Origin: Nocardioides agri
GTDB taxonomy: Bacteria > Actinomycetota > Actinomycetes > Propionibacteriales > Nocardioidaceae
Reading direction: 5' to 3'
Assembly: GCF_013778305.1 (NCBI RefSeq)
Contig: NZ_JACEIC010000002.1
Location: 3,435,669-3,499,668, forward strand
DNA length: 64,000 nt
Positions 26,227 to 34,313 of this stretch are shown piece after piece (the first letter of the stretch is position 1; each line of letters starts with the position of its first letter). The notes below the pieces were generated by a model that did not search any database, was not told the origin of the DNA, and was given only the letters and a program-made list of their open reading frames with translations. The translations under genes and the position numbers were made by a program.

Positions 26227-27285
26227 CTAGCTCTGCGCGGGCTCTTCCCCCTCGGGGGAGGGGCCCGCGTCTGCGTCCGGGGGCGGTACGTCGGGCGTCG
26301 GCGCCTCGCGGTGCCACACGACGCGCTGCGGCAGGGCGATCTCGATCCCGTCGTGGTCGAAGCGGGCCTTCATCCGCTGGCGGAGCGCCCGGGCGACGCC
26401 CCACTGCTCCATGGGGGCGGTCTTGAGCAGCACCCGCAGCGTGATGCCGTCCGGGGTGAACATCTCGACGCCGGTGACCTCGGGCTCCTCGATGATGAGG
26501 CCGTCGAAGTCGTCGTCCTCCCACAGGTCGTGGGCGACGTCCTTGAGCACGCGCTCCACCCGGGCCAGGTCCTCGTGGTAGCCGACGTTGACGTCGACGA
26601 CGGCGCGCGACCAGTTCTGGCTCATGTTGCCGACCCGGAGGATCTCGCCGTTGGGGACGTACCAGACGGTGCCGTTGATGTCCCTCAGCCGGGTGACCCG
26701 CAGGCTGACGGCCTCGACGGTGCCGCTCGCCTCGCCGAGGTCCACGACGTCGCCCACGCCGTACTGGTCCTCGAAGATCATGAAGATGCCGGACAGGAAG
26801 TCCTTGACCAGCGACTGCGCGCCGAAGCCGAGCGCGATGCCGATGATGCCGGCGCTGGCGATGATCGGTGCGATGTTCACGCCGAGCTCGCTGAGGATCA
26901 TGGTGCCGATCACGGCGATCAGCAGGCCGGTGATCACGCTCTTGAGCAGGTCGCCCATGGTCTTGGCGCGCTGCACCCGGCGCGTCTGGGTGGCGATGTC
27001 GCGGGCGGTCGCCGTCTGGGCGGCTGCGCCGCGCAGGCCGAAGCGGCTCATCCTGTCCGGGAGCACGCCGTCCTGCGCGCGGGCGACGAGGCGGTCCACG
27101 ACCCGGTGCAGGATCCACCGAGCGACGACCAGCAGGAGCAGGAGGCCTGCGATGGTGAGCGGCCGCCCGATGAGGATGTCGGCGGCGTTCGCGACCCCCT
27201 GGCTGTCGGTCACCTGCAAGGTCCAGTCACAGATCTCATGGCCTGGGTCACACTGCGTGTCGTCGAACCCGAACATGGCCCCCAT
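26227..27285 (-). CDS. Small-conductance mechanosensitive channel (MscS-like)
   Basis: The protein has 352 residues. The pore helix with glycine/alanine pairs reads IIASAGIIGIALGFGAQSLV, followed by the beta-domain FEDQYGVGDVVDLGEASGTVE and the vestibule domain. One to two extra hydrophobic helices precede it. The C-terminal tail is Pro/Asp-rich. It opens under membrane tension to release solutes on osmotic downshock. ATG starts at 27283 and 27274 are both in frame; I used the longer. Confidence 0.9.
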   Translation of the reverse strand: MGAMFGFDDTQCDPGHEICDWTLQVTDSQGVANAADILIGRPLTIAGLLLLLVVARWILHRVVDRLVARAQDGVLPDRMSRFGLRGAAAQTATARDIATQTRRVQRAKTMGDLLKSVITGLLIAVIGTMILSELGVNIAPIIASAGIIGIALGFGAQSLVKDFLSGIFMIFEDQYGVGDVVDLGEASGTVEAVSLRVTRLRDINGTVWYVPNGEILRVGNMSQNWSRAVVDVNVGYHEDLARVERVLKDVAHDLWEDDDFDGLIIEEPEVTGVEMFTPDGITLRVLLKTAPMEQWGVARALRQRMKARFDHDGIEIALPQRVVWHREAPTPDVPPPDADAGPSPEGEEPAQS

Positions 27286-27336
27286 GTCTACCGCACCGGG
27301 CAAGGCGCGGGGTGGCCGACCCGATAGTCTTCTCCC

Positions 27337-27690
27337 GTGACCACCCAGCTCGCCCGTCGCGTCCGTCGTACCTCCACCGTGCTGCTCGCCGGCGCGCTCG
27401 TCGTCGCTGCCGGCGGCCCGGCCGGAGCCGACGTCCCCGAGGGCTGGAGCAACCCCTCCGAGGTCGACCCGGTCGAGGCGGTGCTGCTCCTCGTGGGCGT
27501 CCCGCTGTTGCTGTTCGTGGTGATCACCCTGCTCGTGGTGGTCCCGGGGATCGTCAAGGGTGAGCGCTTCACCCCCGGCGGCCAGGCGACCGAGGACCAG
27601 TGGTTCGGCGGCCCGCGCCAGGGCACCGCCGAGCTCCCGGCGCCCGACTCCGAGGGCTCTCAGGCCGGAGGCGCCAGTGCCCGTTGGTGA
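27337..27690 (+). CDS. Small secreted/membrane protein (hypothetical)
   Basis: The protein has 117 residues with a GTG start; TAGTCT lies 6 nt upstream. A signal peptide (MTTQLARRVRRTSTVLLAGA, then an Ala-Gly cleavage region ending AGADVPEG) is followed by a membrane helix near 47-68 (LLLVGVPLLLFVVITLLVVV) and a short polar tail with an EDQWFGGP motif. This family always accompanies DUF5130 genes in actinobacteria as I remember it, and here it overlaps the DUF5130 gene by 14 bp. Function is unknown. Confidence 0.75.
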   Translation: MTTQLARRVRRTSTVLLAGALVVAAGGPAGADVPEGWSNPSEVDPVEAVLLLVGVPLLLFVVITLLVVVPGIVKGERFTPGGQATEDQWFGGPRQGTAELPAPDSEGSQAGGASARW

Positions 27691-28057
27691 GTTCAACAGC
27701 GCCGAGCGCTTCCAGGTCGAGGACGCGATCCGCCACGCCGAGCAGGTGTCGCGGTTCGAGTTCAGCGTCTTCGTCGGCCGCAGCGGCGCCGACTCCCGTG
27801 CCTTCGCGACCCAGCTGCACAACAAGCTGGTCGCCCCCGCGCGCAGCGTGCTGATCATGCTCGACCCCGCCGCGCGCGTGCTCGAGATCGTCACCGGCGG
27901 CGAGGTGCGCCGCAACCTCTCCGACACCGAGGTCGAGCTGACGACGCTGCAGATGCAGTCGTCCTTCGCCTCCGGCGACCTCGTCGGCGGGCTGCGCCGC
28001 GGCATCCAGATGCTCGCCGAGCACGCCCGCGCGCCCCAGACGCTGCACGCCGACTGA
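27677..28057 (+). CDS. DUF5130 (TPM-like) protein
   Basis: The protein has 126 residues from a GTG at 27677 that overlaps the upstream gene. The sequence FNSAERFQVEDAIRHAEQVS and the later core VLIMLDPAARVLEIVTGGEVRR are typical of DUF5130, a TPM-domain relative. TPM domains bind phospholipid or act in photosystem repair in other organisms. No catalytic role is proven in actinobacteria. A CGGAGGC site precedes the GTG. Confidence 0.8.
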   Translation: MPVGEFNSAERFQVEDAIRHAEQVSRFEFSVFVGRSGADSRAFATQLHNKLVAPARSVLIMLDPAARVLEIVTGGEVRRNLSDTEVELTTLQMQSSFASGDLVGGLRRGIQMLAEHARAPQTLHAD

Positions 28058-28067
28058 CCCCGTAGAT

Positions 28068-28113
28068 GCCGAGTCGGCGCAGCCTTCCAAGGGGAAGGCT
28101 GCGCCGACTCGGC
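28068..28113. terminator. Strong bidirectional terminator
   Basis: Two 21-nt arms (28068-28088 and 28093-28113) are perfectly complementary around the tetraloop AAGG. Three more pairs, including a wobble, extend the stem to 28065-28116. It sits between convergent genes (DUF5130 stop at 28057, pepN stop at 28120). Each arm contains its own small palindrome, GCCGAGTCGGC on the left arm. Confidence 0.85.
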
Positions 28114-28119
28114 GTCGTG

Positions 28120-30675
28120 TCAGCCCTGCGCGTCGCGCTCCTGGGCGGCCAGCGCGCGCAGCACGTCGGCGCGACCCTCCTGGACGTAGCGCAGCGCGCC
28201 CTTCGGCGCCTCGTTGTCGGCGAGCCAGGCGTCGACCCGCTCGACGAGCTCGGGGGAGCCCAGCGCCTTCGGGAAGCCGTACTCCAGCAGCACCGAGCCC
28301 TTGTGGAAGCCGAGCGTGTCGATGCAGGTCTCCGCGGCCTCCAGGTAGCGCTCGAGGTACGGCGCGACGACGTCGTCCTGGCCGTAGCGGAAGATCGAGA
28401 ACACCATCTCCCGCGACGTCTCGTTGGGCGTGCCCGGGTCGAGGATCGCGCGCCAGCCCTCGGCCTTCGCCTCCTCCGTCGGCTGCGCGACCCGAGCCGC
28501 GGCGGCCTTCTCCTTGCCGGAGATCGTGTTGTCCCGCTCCAGCTCGGCGTCGATCTCGGCGTCGCCGAACCGGCCCGAGGCCGCCAGCGAGGTGATCAGC
28601 ACCCAGCGCAGGTCCTGGTCGACCGCGAGGCCGTCGACGCTGAACGAGCCGTCGAGCAGGCCGGCCACGTCGGCCAGGGCGACGTCGCTGTGCGCCACGG
28701 CGGCGTAGGACCGCGCGAACGTCAGCTGGTGGTCGCTGCCCGGCTCGGCGGCCAGCAGCAGCTCACGCAGGCCGGACTCCCACTCGGCGCGCAGCGCCGC
28801 ACGGCGCTCGGGGGCGCTGTAGGCGTTGACCGCCATCGCCGCGTACGTCGGGATGCGGGTGACGCCCCACGAGTCGGTCTCGGCGCCGATGTTGGCCAGC
28901 ACCAGCCGGACGAAGTCGGTCGCGGCCATCTCCGCGTCGCGGGTCATGTCCCACGCGGCGCTCCACACCAGGGCCCGCGCGAGCGAGTCGTCGAGCTTGG
29001 AGAGACCGGACGTGACGGTCGCCAGCGACCGCTCGTCGAGGCGGATCTTGGCGAAGGCGTGGTCGTTGTCGTTGAGCAGCAGCAGGTCGGGCTGCTTGAC
29101 CCCGACCAGCTCGGCGACCTCGGTCTCCGAGCCCTCGACGTCGACCTCGAGGTACTCGCGGCGCACCAGGCGGCCGTCGACCTCGTCGTACAGGCCGATG
29201 CCGAGCCGGTGCCGGCGCAGCGTCGGGTGCTCGGCGGTGGCGGTCTGGAGGACGCGGAACGACGAGTACGCGCCGTCGCCGTCGACCTCGGAGGACGACG
29301 TCAGCGTGTTGACGCCCGCCGTCTGCAGCCACTCCTGCGCCCAGCCCTGGAGCTCGCGGCCGGACGCCTTCTCCAGCGCCAGGAGCAGGTCGCCGAACTC
29401 GGCGTTGCCGAACTCGTGGTCCTTGAAGTACTGCCGCAGGCCCGCCAGGAACGGCTCGAGGCCGACCCACGCGACGAGCTGCTTGAGCACCGACGCGCCC
29501 TTGGCGTAGGTGATCATGTCGAAGTTGACCTCGACCGCGTGCAGGTCGACGTTGTCGGCCGCGATCGGGTGGGTGCTCGGCAGCTGGTCGGCGCGGTAGC
29601 CGGTCTGCTTGCGGGCGTTGGCGAAGCCGGTCCACGCGTCGGTGAACTCGGTGGCCTCGGCCTCGCACCAGTAGCAGGCCCACTCGGCGAACGACTCGTT
29701 CAGCCAGAGGTCGTCCCACCACTTCATGGTCACGAGGTCGCCGAACCACATGTGCGCCATCTCGTGGGTGATCACCGAGGCGCGGAACTCGTAGAACGAG
29801 CGGGGCTGGCGGCTGCGGGGGAGGTACTCGTCGCGCAGCGTCACGCAGCCGGCGTTCTCCATCGCGCCCATGTTGTACTCCGGCACGTAGAGCTGGTCGT
29901 ACTTGCCGAAGGGGTAGGGGTAGTCGAACTGCTCCTCGAAGAACTCGAAGCTCTTCTTGGTCAGGTCGACGAGCACGTCGACGTCGAGGTACTCCACGAG
30001 CGACTGCCGGCAGTAGTGGCCGAGCGGGATGTCGCCGTGCTTGCCGTGGTAGACGTGCTGGACCTCGTGGTACTCACCGGCGACGATGGCGGTGATGTAG
30101 GTCGACATCCGCTGGGTGGGCTCGAAGCGCCACACGGCCTTGCCGCTCTCGCCGTCCGCGTCCCAGGGCTCGGGCTCCGGGGTCGGCGAGTTCGAGACGA
30201 CCTTCCAGTCCTCGGGGGCGACGACGGTGAACGCGAAGGGCGCCTTGAGGTCGGGCTGCTCGAACGTCGTGAACACGCGGCGGGCGTCGGGGACCTCGAA
30301 CTGCGAGTAGAGGTAGACGCGTCCGTCGGCCGGGTCCACGAAGCGGTGCAGGCCCTCGCCGGTGTGCGAGTAGGTGCAGTCGGCGCGCACGACGAGCTCG
30401 TTGTCGGCCTGCAGGCCGGTCAGCGCGATGCGGCTGTCGAGGTACGCCGTGGCCGGGTCGAGCGGCTCGCCGTTCAGCGTGATCTCGTGCACGATCGCGT
30501 CGACCAGGTCGGCGAAGGTCTCGGCGCCGGGCTCGGCGCAGGTGAACCGGATCGTCGTGGTGGATCCGAAGGTCTTGTCGCCAGTCGTGAGGTCCAGGTC
30601 GATGGAGTACGACGTGACGTCCAGGAGGGCGGCGCGGGTGGCGGCCTCGTCCCGGGTCAGGTTGGTTCCAGGCAT
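28120..30675 (-). CDS. pepN: Aminopeptidase N (M1)
   Basis: The protein has 851 residues. The M1 signature is complete: the exopeptidase motif GAMENAG, then HEMAHMWFGDLVTMKWWDD and the Glu of LWLNESFAEW, which ligand and activate Zn2+. The C-terminal ERAP1-like helical domain follows to residue 850. It removes N-terminal residues from peptides in the cytoplasm. Two in-frame ATGs exist (30673-30675 and 30682-30684); neither has a strong ribosome site. A 64-bp gap separates it from the divergent chromate transporter gene. Confidence 0.94.
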   Translation of the reverse strand: MPGTNLTRDEAATRAALLDVTSYSIDLDLTTGDKTFGSTTTIRFTCAEPGAETFADLVDAIVHEITLNGEPLDPATAYLDSRIALTGLQADNELVVRADCTYSHTGEGLHRFVDPADGRVYLYSQFEVPDARRVFTTFEQPDLKAPFAFTVVAPEDWKVVSNSPTPEPEPWDADGESGKAVWRFEPTQRMSTYITAIVAGEYHEVQHVYHGKHGDIPLGHYCRQSLVEYLDVDVLVDLTKKSFEFFEEQFDYPYPFGKYDQLYVPEYNMGAMENAGCVTLRDEYLPRSRQPRSFYEFRASVITHEMAHMWFGDLVTMKWWDDLWLNESFAEWACYWCEAEATEFTDAWTGFANARKQTGYRADQLPSTHPIAADNVDLHAVEVNFDMITYAKGASVLKQLVAWVGLEPFLAGLRQYFKDHEFGNAEFGDLLLALEKASGRELQGWAQEWLQTAGVNTLTSSSEVDGDGAYSSFRVLQTATAEHPTLRRHRLGIGLYDEVDGRLVRREYLEVDVEGSETEVAELVGVKQPDLLLLNDNDHAFAKIRLDERSLATVTSGLSKLDDSLARALVWSAAWDMTRDAEMAATDFVRLVLANIGAETDSWGVTRIPTYAAMAVNAYSAPERRAALRAEWESGLRELLLAAEPGSDHQLTFARSYAAVAHSDVALADVAGLLDGSFSVDGLAVDQDLRWVLITSLAASGRFGDAEIDAELERDNTISGKEKAAAARVAQPTEEAKAEGWRAILDPGTPNETSREMVFSIFRYGQDDVVAPYLERYLEAAETCIDTLGFHKGSVLLEYGFPKALGSPELVERVDAWLADNEAPKGALRYVQEGRADVLRALAAQERDAQG

Positions 30676-30739
30676 GCGATGCATCCTGCCACCCGGTCGG
30701 TGGCCCGCGAAAAGCCGACCTGACGGCATGATGTGCCCC

Positions 30740-32098
30740 GTGACCGCGCCGAGCCGCCACGTGATCCCGCTGCGGGAGGCCGTCCGGGCCTGGTTCGCGA
30801 TCTCGTGGCAGACCTTCGGCGGCCCCGCCGGGCAGATCGCCGTGATGCACCGCGAGCTCGTCGAGGAGCGGCGGTGGATCGGTGAGCGTCGGTTCCTGCA
30901 CGCGATGAGCTACTGCATGCTGCTCCCCGGACCGGAGGCGCAGCAGCTCGCGATCTACAGCGGCTGGCTGCTCAACGGCTGGCTCGGGGGCGTGATCGCC
31001 GGAGGGCTGTTCGTGCTGCCTGGCTTCCTCACGATCCTGGCGCTGTCGTGGGTCTATGTCGCCCACGGCGACTCGACGCTGGTCGCCGGACTCCTGCTCG
31101 GTGTCGCCGCCGCGGTGCTCCCGATCGTGGTCCAGGCGGTGCTGCGCCTCGGCCGCCGGGCGGTGCGCAACCGCGCGCTGCTGCTGCTCGCCCTGGCGGC
31201 CTTCGTCGCCCTGGCGGTGCTGGCCGTGCCCTTCCCGCTGGTCGTGCTCGCGTCCGGCGTGGTCGGCTGGGCGCTCGGCCGGCGCCGGCCGGACCTCGTC
31301 CAGGTGTCCGACCACCACGACGAGGCCGACGACGTCGAGCCGCCGCTGATCCCCGACGACGCGCTGCACTCGGGCCACCGCTCGGGACGGCGTACCGCGG
31401 CGCTCGCGGTGGGTGGTCTGCTGCTGTGGGTGGCGCCGGTGGCTGTCGCCTTCGCCCTGGCGGACGGCGGCTCGTCGGTCTTCGTCGACCAGGGGCTGTT
31501 CTTCGGGGGGATGGCGCTGGTGACGTTCGGGGGCGCCTACGCCGTGCTGTCCTACGTCGCCCAGGCCGCGGTCGAGCACTACGGCTGGCTGACCGCCCAG
31601 GAGATGGTGCGCGGGTTGGCGCTCGCCGAGACCACCCCCGGCCCACTGATCATGGTCGTGCAGTTCGTGGCGTTCCTCGGCGCGTTCCGGGACCCGTCGG
31701 GCCTCGACCCCTGGGCGGCCGCGGTGCTGGCCTCGCTGCTGGTGGTGTGGGTGACCTTCGTGCCGGGGTTCCTCTTCATCTTCGTCGGCGCGCCGTACGT
31801 CGAGCGCCTGCGGGGCAACGAACCGCTCACCGCCGCCCTCACCGGCGTCACGGCCGCGGTGGTCGGGGTGATCGCCAACCTCGCGTTCTACTTCGCGGTG
31901 CACACGCTCTTCGCCGAGGCGGAGCGGGTCGGGTGGGACCACCTCGGCCTGCTGGTGCCGGTCTGGTCGTCGTTCCAGTGGGAGTCGGCGGTGCTCGGCG
32001 CTCTCGGCGCCCTCCTGGTCTTCGGGCTGCGCTGGCCGATCCTGCGCACGCTCGGGGTCTGCGGCCTCGCGGGCCTGCTGCTCACGATCGTGACCTGA
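30740..32098 (+). CDS. chrA: Chromate transporter (ChrA/CHR family)
   Basis: The protein has 452 residues. It has the two homologous CHR halves: the N-half starts WFAISWQTFGGPAGQIAVMHR and the C-half has FGGAYAVLSYVAQ and GLALAETTPGPLIMVVQF, with about 12 membrane spans. Family members export chromate or sulfate-like anions with H+. I chose the GTG at 30740 because CATGAT lies 7 nt before it, the same leaderless arrangement as the lactate monooxygenase gene; an ATG at 30728 is the alternative. Substrate is not certain. Confidence 0.9.
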   Translation: MTAPSRHVIPLREAVRAWFAISWQTFGGPAGQIAVMHRELVEERRWIGERRFLHAMSYCMLLPGPEAQQLAIYSGWLLNGWLGGVIAGGLFVLPGFLTILALSWVYVAHGDSTLVAGLLLGVAAAVLPIVVQAVLRLGRRAVRNRALLLLALAAFVALAVLAVPFPLVVLASGVVGWALGRRRPDLVQVSDHHDEADDVEPPLIPDDALHSGHRSGRRTAALAVGGLLLWVAPVAVAFALADGGSSVFVDQGLFFGGMALVTFGGAYAVLSYVAQAAVEHYGWLTAQEMVRGLALAETTPGPLIMVVQFVAFLGAFRDPSGLDPWAAAVLASLLVVWVTFVPGFLFIFVGAPYVERLRGNEPLTAALTGVTAAVVGVIANLAFYFAVHTLFAEAERVGWDHLGLLVPVWSSFQWESAVLGALGALLVFGLRWPILRTLGVCGLAGLLLTIVT

Positions 32099-32140
32099 GC
32101 CGGGTGGGAATAGTCCCCGGCCCTGCTGGTTGGGACTGAC

Positions 32141-32755
32141 ATGACCGACACGAGCCGTTCCGGGGCGGACTTCTGGTTCGACCCCGCCTGTCCCTTCGCC
32201 TGGATCACCTCCCGCTGGATCCTCGAGGTCGAGAAGGTCCGCGACATCGAGGTCACCTGGCACATCATGAGCCTGGCCTACCTCAACCAGGACAAGGACA
32301 TCTCGGACGAGTACCGGGCTTTCCTCTCGACCGCGTGGCAGCCGGTGCGGGTGCTGATGGCCGCGGAGCAGAAGTACGGCAAGGACGTGCTGCTCCCGCT
32401 CTACACCGCGATGGGCAACCGCATCCACCTCGAGAAGCAGGACAAGGACCGGGCGATGATCGAGGCGGCTCTCGAGGAGGCCGGGCTCGACCTGTCGCTC
32501 GCGGACGCGATGGACGACTCGACGTACGACGAGGCGATCGCGACGTCCCACAAGCGCGGCATGGACCAGGTGGGCAACGAGGTCGGCACCCCGACGATCG
32601 CCTTCGAGGGCCGCGCCTTCTTCGGACCGGTGATCAGCAAGAAGCCCACGGGCGAGGACGCCGGCCGGATGTGGGACGCCTTCGTGACGCTCTCGAAGTA
32701 CGAGCACTTCTACGAGCTGAAGCGCAGCCGCACCGAGGCCCTCGACTTCTCCTGA
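32141..32755 (+). CDS. Rv2466c-like DsbA-family oxidoreductase (monothiol)
   Basis: The protein has 204 residues. It follows mycobacterial Rv2466c, a mycothiol-dependent nitroreductase/mycoredoxin, closely as I recall, with ITSRWILEVEKVRD, PLYTAMGNRIH, VGTPTIAFEGRAFFGPV and a common C-terminal helix. The active-site motif is CPFA rather than CxxC: the first Cys is kept and the second is Ala. It must therefore work with an external thiol such as mycothiol. The enzyme could reduce disulfides or nitro compounds. Confidence 0.88.
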   Translation: MTDTSRSGADFWFDPACPFAWITSRWILEVEKVRDIEVTWHIMSLAYLNQDKDISDEYRAFLSTAWQPVRVLMAAEQKYGKDVLLPLYTAMGNRIHLEKQDKDRAMIEAALEEAGLDLSLADAMDDSTYDEAIATSHKRGMDQVGNEVGTPTIAFEGRAFFGPVISKKPTGEDAGRMWDAFVTLSKYEHFYELKRSRTEALDFS

Positions 32756-32777
32756 CCAGTCGACCTACGGTGGCGAC

Positions 32778-33299
32778 ATGGCCACCGAGGTCCGGGTCCT
32801 CTCACACGCTGTCGACCAGGCGGGCGACGTGCTCGACCGCGTGCGGCCCGACCAGCTCGGGCTGCGTACGCCGTGCGCCGACTGGGAGCTCGCCGAGCTC
32901 GTCGACCACCTGGTCTCCACGCCCGGCCGCTTCCTGACGATGATGCGCGGCGAGCAGCCCGACTGGGGCGCCGCGCCGCCGCACGTCGCGGAGAGCTGGG
33001 GGCCCGTGTTCCGGGTCGCCGGCGACGACCTCGTGCACGCCTGGCACCAGGCGGAGGACCCGCCCGTGCCGGCCGACTTCCAGGTCGCCGAGCTGGCGTT
33101 GCACACGTGGGACGTCGCGTCGGCGATCGGCTACCCGGTGGACCGGCTGGACCCGGAGATCGCCGAGCGCGGTCTGGCGTTCCTGCGCGCCAACCTCACC
33201 GACGACAACCGCGCGCCCGTGTTCGGGGCCGAGGTCGAGCCGCCCGCCGGCGCCGGGCCCTACGAGCGGCTGGCGGCCTTCGCCGGACGCCAGGTCTGA
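32778..33299 (+). CDS. TIGR03086/DinB-like mycothiol-dependent family protein
   Basis: The protein has 173 residues. The N-terminal part (LRTPCADWELAELVDHLV) and the mid-region ELALHTWDVASAIGYP have the metal-binding His positions of the maleylpyruvate isomerase/DinB fold. TIGR03086 proteins are mycothiol-linked and mostly unassigned. It follows the Rv2466c-like gene by 22 bp, so both are probably one thiol-related operon. Its stop is adjacent to that of the convergent GPP34 gene. Confidence 0.8.
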   Translation: MATEVRVLSHAVDQAGDVLDRVRPDQLGLRTPCADWELAELVDHLVSTPGRFLTMMRGEQPDWGAAPPHVAESWGPVFRVAGDDLVHAWHQAEDPPVPADFQVAELALHTWDVASAIGYPVDRLDPEIAERGLAFLRANLTDDNRAPVFGAEVEPPAGAGPYERLAAFAGRQV

Positions 33300-33980
33300 C
33301 TAGGTCGATCCCGAGCTGGCTGCGACCGTGGCCGCGGTGGTCGCCGCTGCGATGGCCGCGACGGAGGCGTTGATCGCGTCGCGCACGGCCTTGGCCGCCC
33401 ACGCGCCCTCGCTGATCTCCTTGGCGCGCTTCTTGACCTCCCGGGCAGACAGGCCCTCGTGGTCGACGACCTTGTGCGCCTTGTCGATCGCGGAGAGGAG
33501 CGCGATCAGAGCGGCGGTGCGCTCGTCGGGCACGGCGCCCTGCACCAGCGCCGCGGTGAGCGCGCGGCGTACCGCCTGCTCGTGGGTGGTGTCGGCCGCG
33601 GGCCACCGGGTGCGCGGGAACAGGCCGAGCACCCCGCCGTCGCGCCGCTCGACCAGGCCGCGCTCGGCGAGCCGCTCGGGCAGCTGCTTCTGCAGGCCCT
33701 TGCCGATCCGCTCGACCAGGTCCTGCGCGCCGCGCTCCTTCTCGGCGACGAGGTCGTACGCCGTCCGCAGCACCGGGTCCTCAGGCTCCTGGCCGGCGAC
33801 CGGGCGCACCTTCGTCGACCGCCACACCCTCGACCGCTCCTCGACCTCGACCGCGCCGGTGAGCGCCAGCTCGATCAGCACGCCCCCGCCGAGCGCGGTC
33901 TGGGGATAGGCGGTCTGGATCGTCCCCTTCTCGTCGTCGAGCAGGAGGAGCAGCAGGTCCTCGGCGATCAAGGTGGCCAT
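33300..33980 (-). CDS. GPP34-family phosphoprotein
   Basis: The protein has 226 residues and matches the bacterial GPP34 (GOLPH3-like) family: it starts MATLIAEDLLLLLLDDEKG, contains LGGGVLIELALTGAVE, and then a long helical region. In eukaryotes GOLPH3 binds PI4P and links the Golgi to actin. Bacterial members are cytoplasmic, common in actinobacteria and functionally unclear. The C-terminus is Ala/Thr-rich. No partner gene is evident. Confidence 0.88.
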   Translation of the reverse strand: MATLIAEDLLLLLLDDEKGTIQTAYPQTALGGGVLIELALTGAVEVEERSRVWRSTKVRPVAGQEPEDPVLRTAYDLVAEKERGAQDLVERIGKGLQKQLPERLAERGLVERRDGGVLGLFPRTRWPAADTTHEQAVRRALTAALVQGAVPDERTAALIALLSAIDKAHKVVDHEGLSAREVKKRAKEISEGAWAAKAVRDAINASVAAIAAATTAATVAASSGST

Positions 33981-34313
33981 GCGACGACGCTAGTCGCGTC
34001 TCGGTCGACTGGAAACGCCTGCGGGCGGGTGTCGTCGTCCTTCCGGGCGCCGAGGATGGGCGCGCGTCCTCCGCCGTCAAGGGTTCCCTACGGCGGCTTC
34101 GCCGCCCTGGACGGCTCCTCCCGCCCGCCCGGTTGGCGCCCAACGGGAGGACGCCGACCTGCGGTCGGACACGCGGGTGCGGCCCCGGAGACGTCGGGGT
34201 TCCAGCGGAGGTTCTGATCCGCCTGGTCGATCAAGATCTCCGGTCTGAGTGCTCCGGACGGTTGACGGCCACGCGCTGGGAAACGGGTGGCAGCGGGTCA
34301 ATAGGATCACCCC
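33981..34313. other. 333-bp gene-free region with several hairpins upstream of metG
   Basis: No credible gene lies here. GGCGGC-TTC-GCCGCC (34092-34106) is one hairpin. TCCTCCCG (34116-34123) pairs with CGGGAGGA (34144-34151) and encloses GTTGG-CGC-CCAAC. CCGAC-CTGCG-GTCGG lies a few bases downstream. The block could be a terminator for metG-side read-in or an aminoacyl-tRNA-synthetase leader. A TTGACG occurs at 34262, and GGTGGCAGCGGG near 34288 is T-box-like but incomplete. Confidence 0.5.
34302..34307 (+). promoter_or_regulatory. -10 box of metG, leaderless transcript
   Basis: TAGGAT lies 6 nt before the metG ATG with no Shine-Dalgarno between. GGAAAC 17 bp further upstream could be the -35 element. 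If correct, the hairpins at 34092-34170 lie outside the mRNA. Confidence 0.45.

Noticed and set aside
30074..32707. Long minus-strand open frame opposite chrA and the Rv2466c-like gene
   Set aside because: Low-complexity shadow with His/Arg/Glu runs; the opposite-strand proteins carry clear family motifs and membrane segments.
34262..34313. T-box riboswitch before metG
   Set aside because: GGTGGCAGCGGG is similar to the T-box core but lacks the invariant ACC of GGNACCGCG, and no stem I specifier loop was found. A TAGGAT box right before the ATG argues against a leader.
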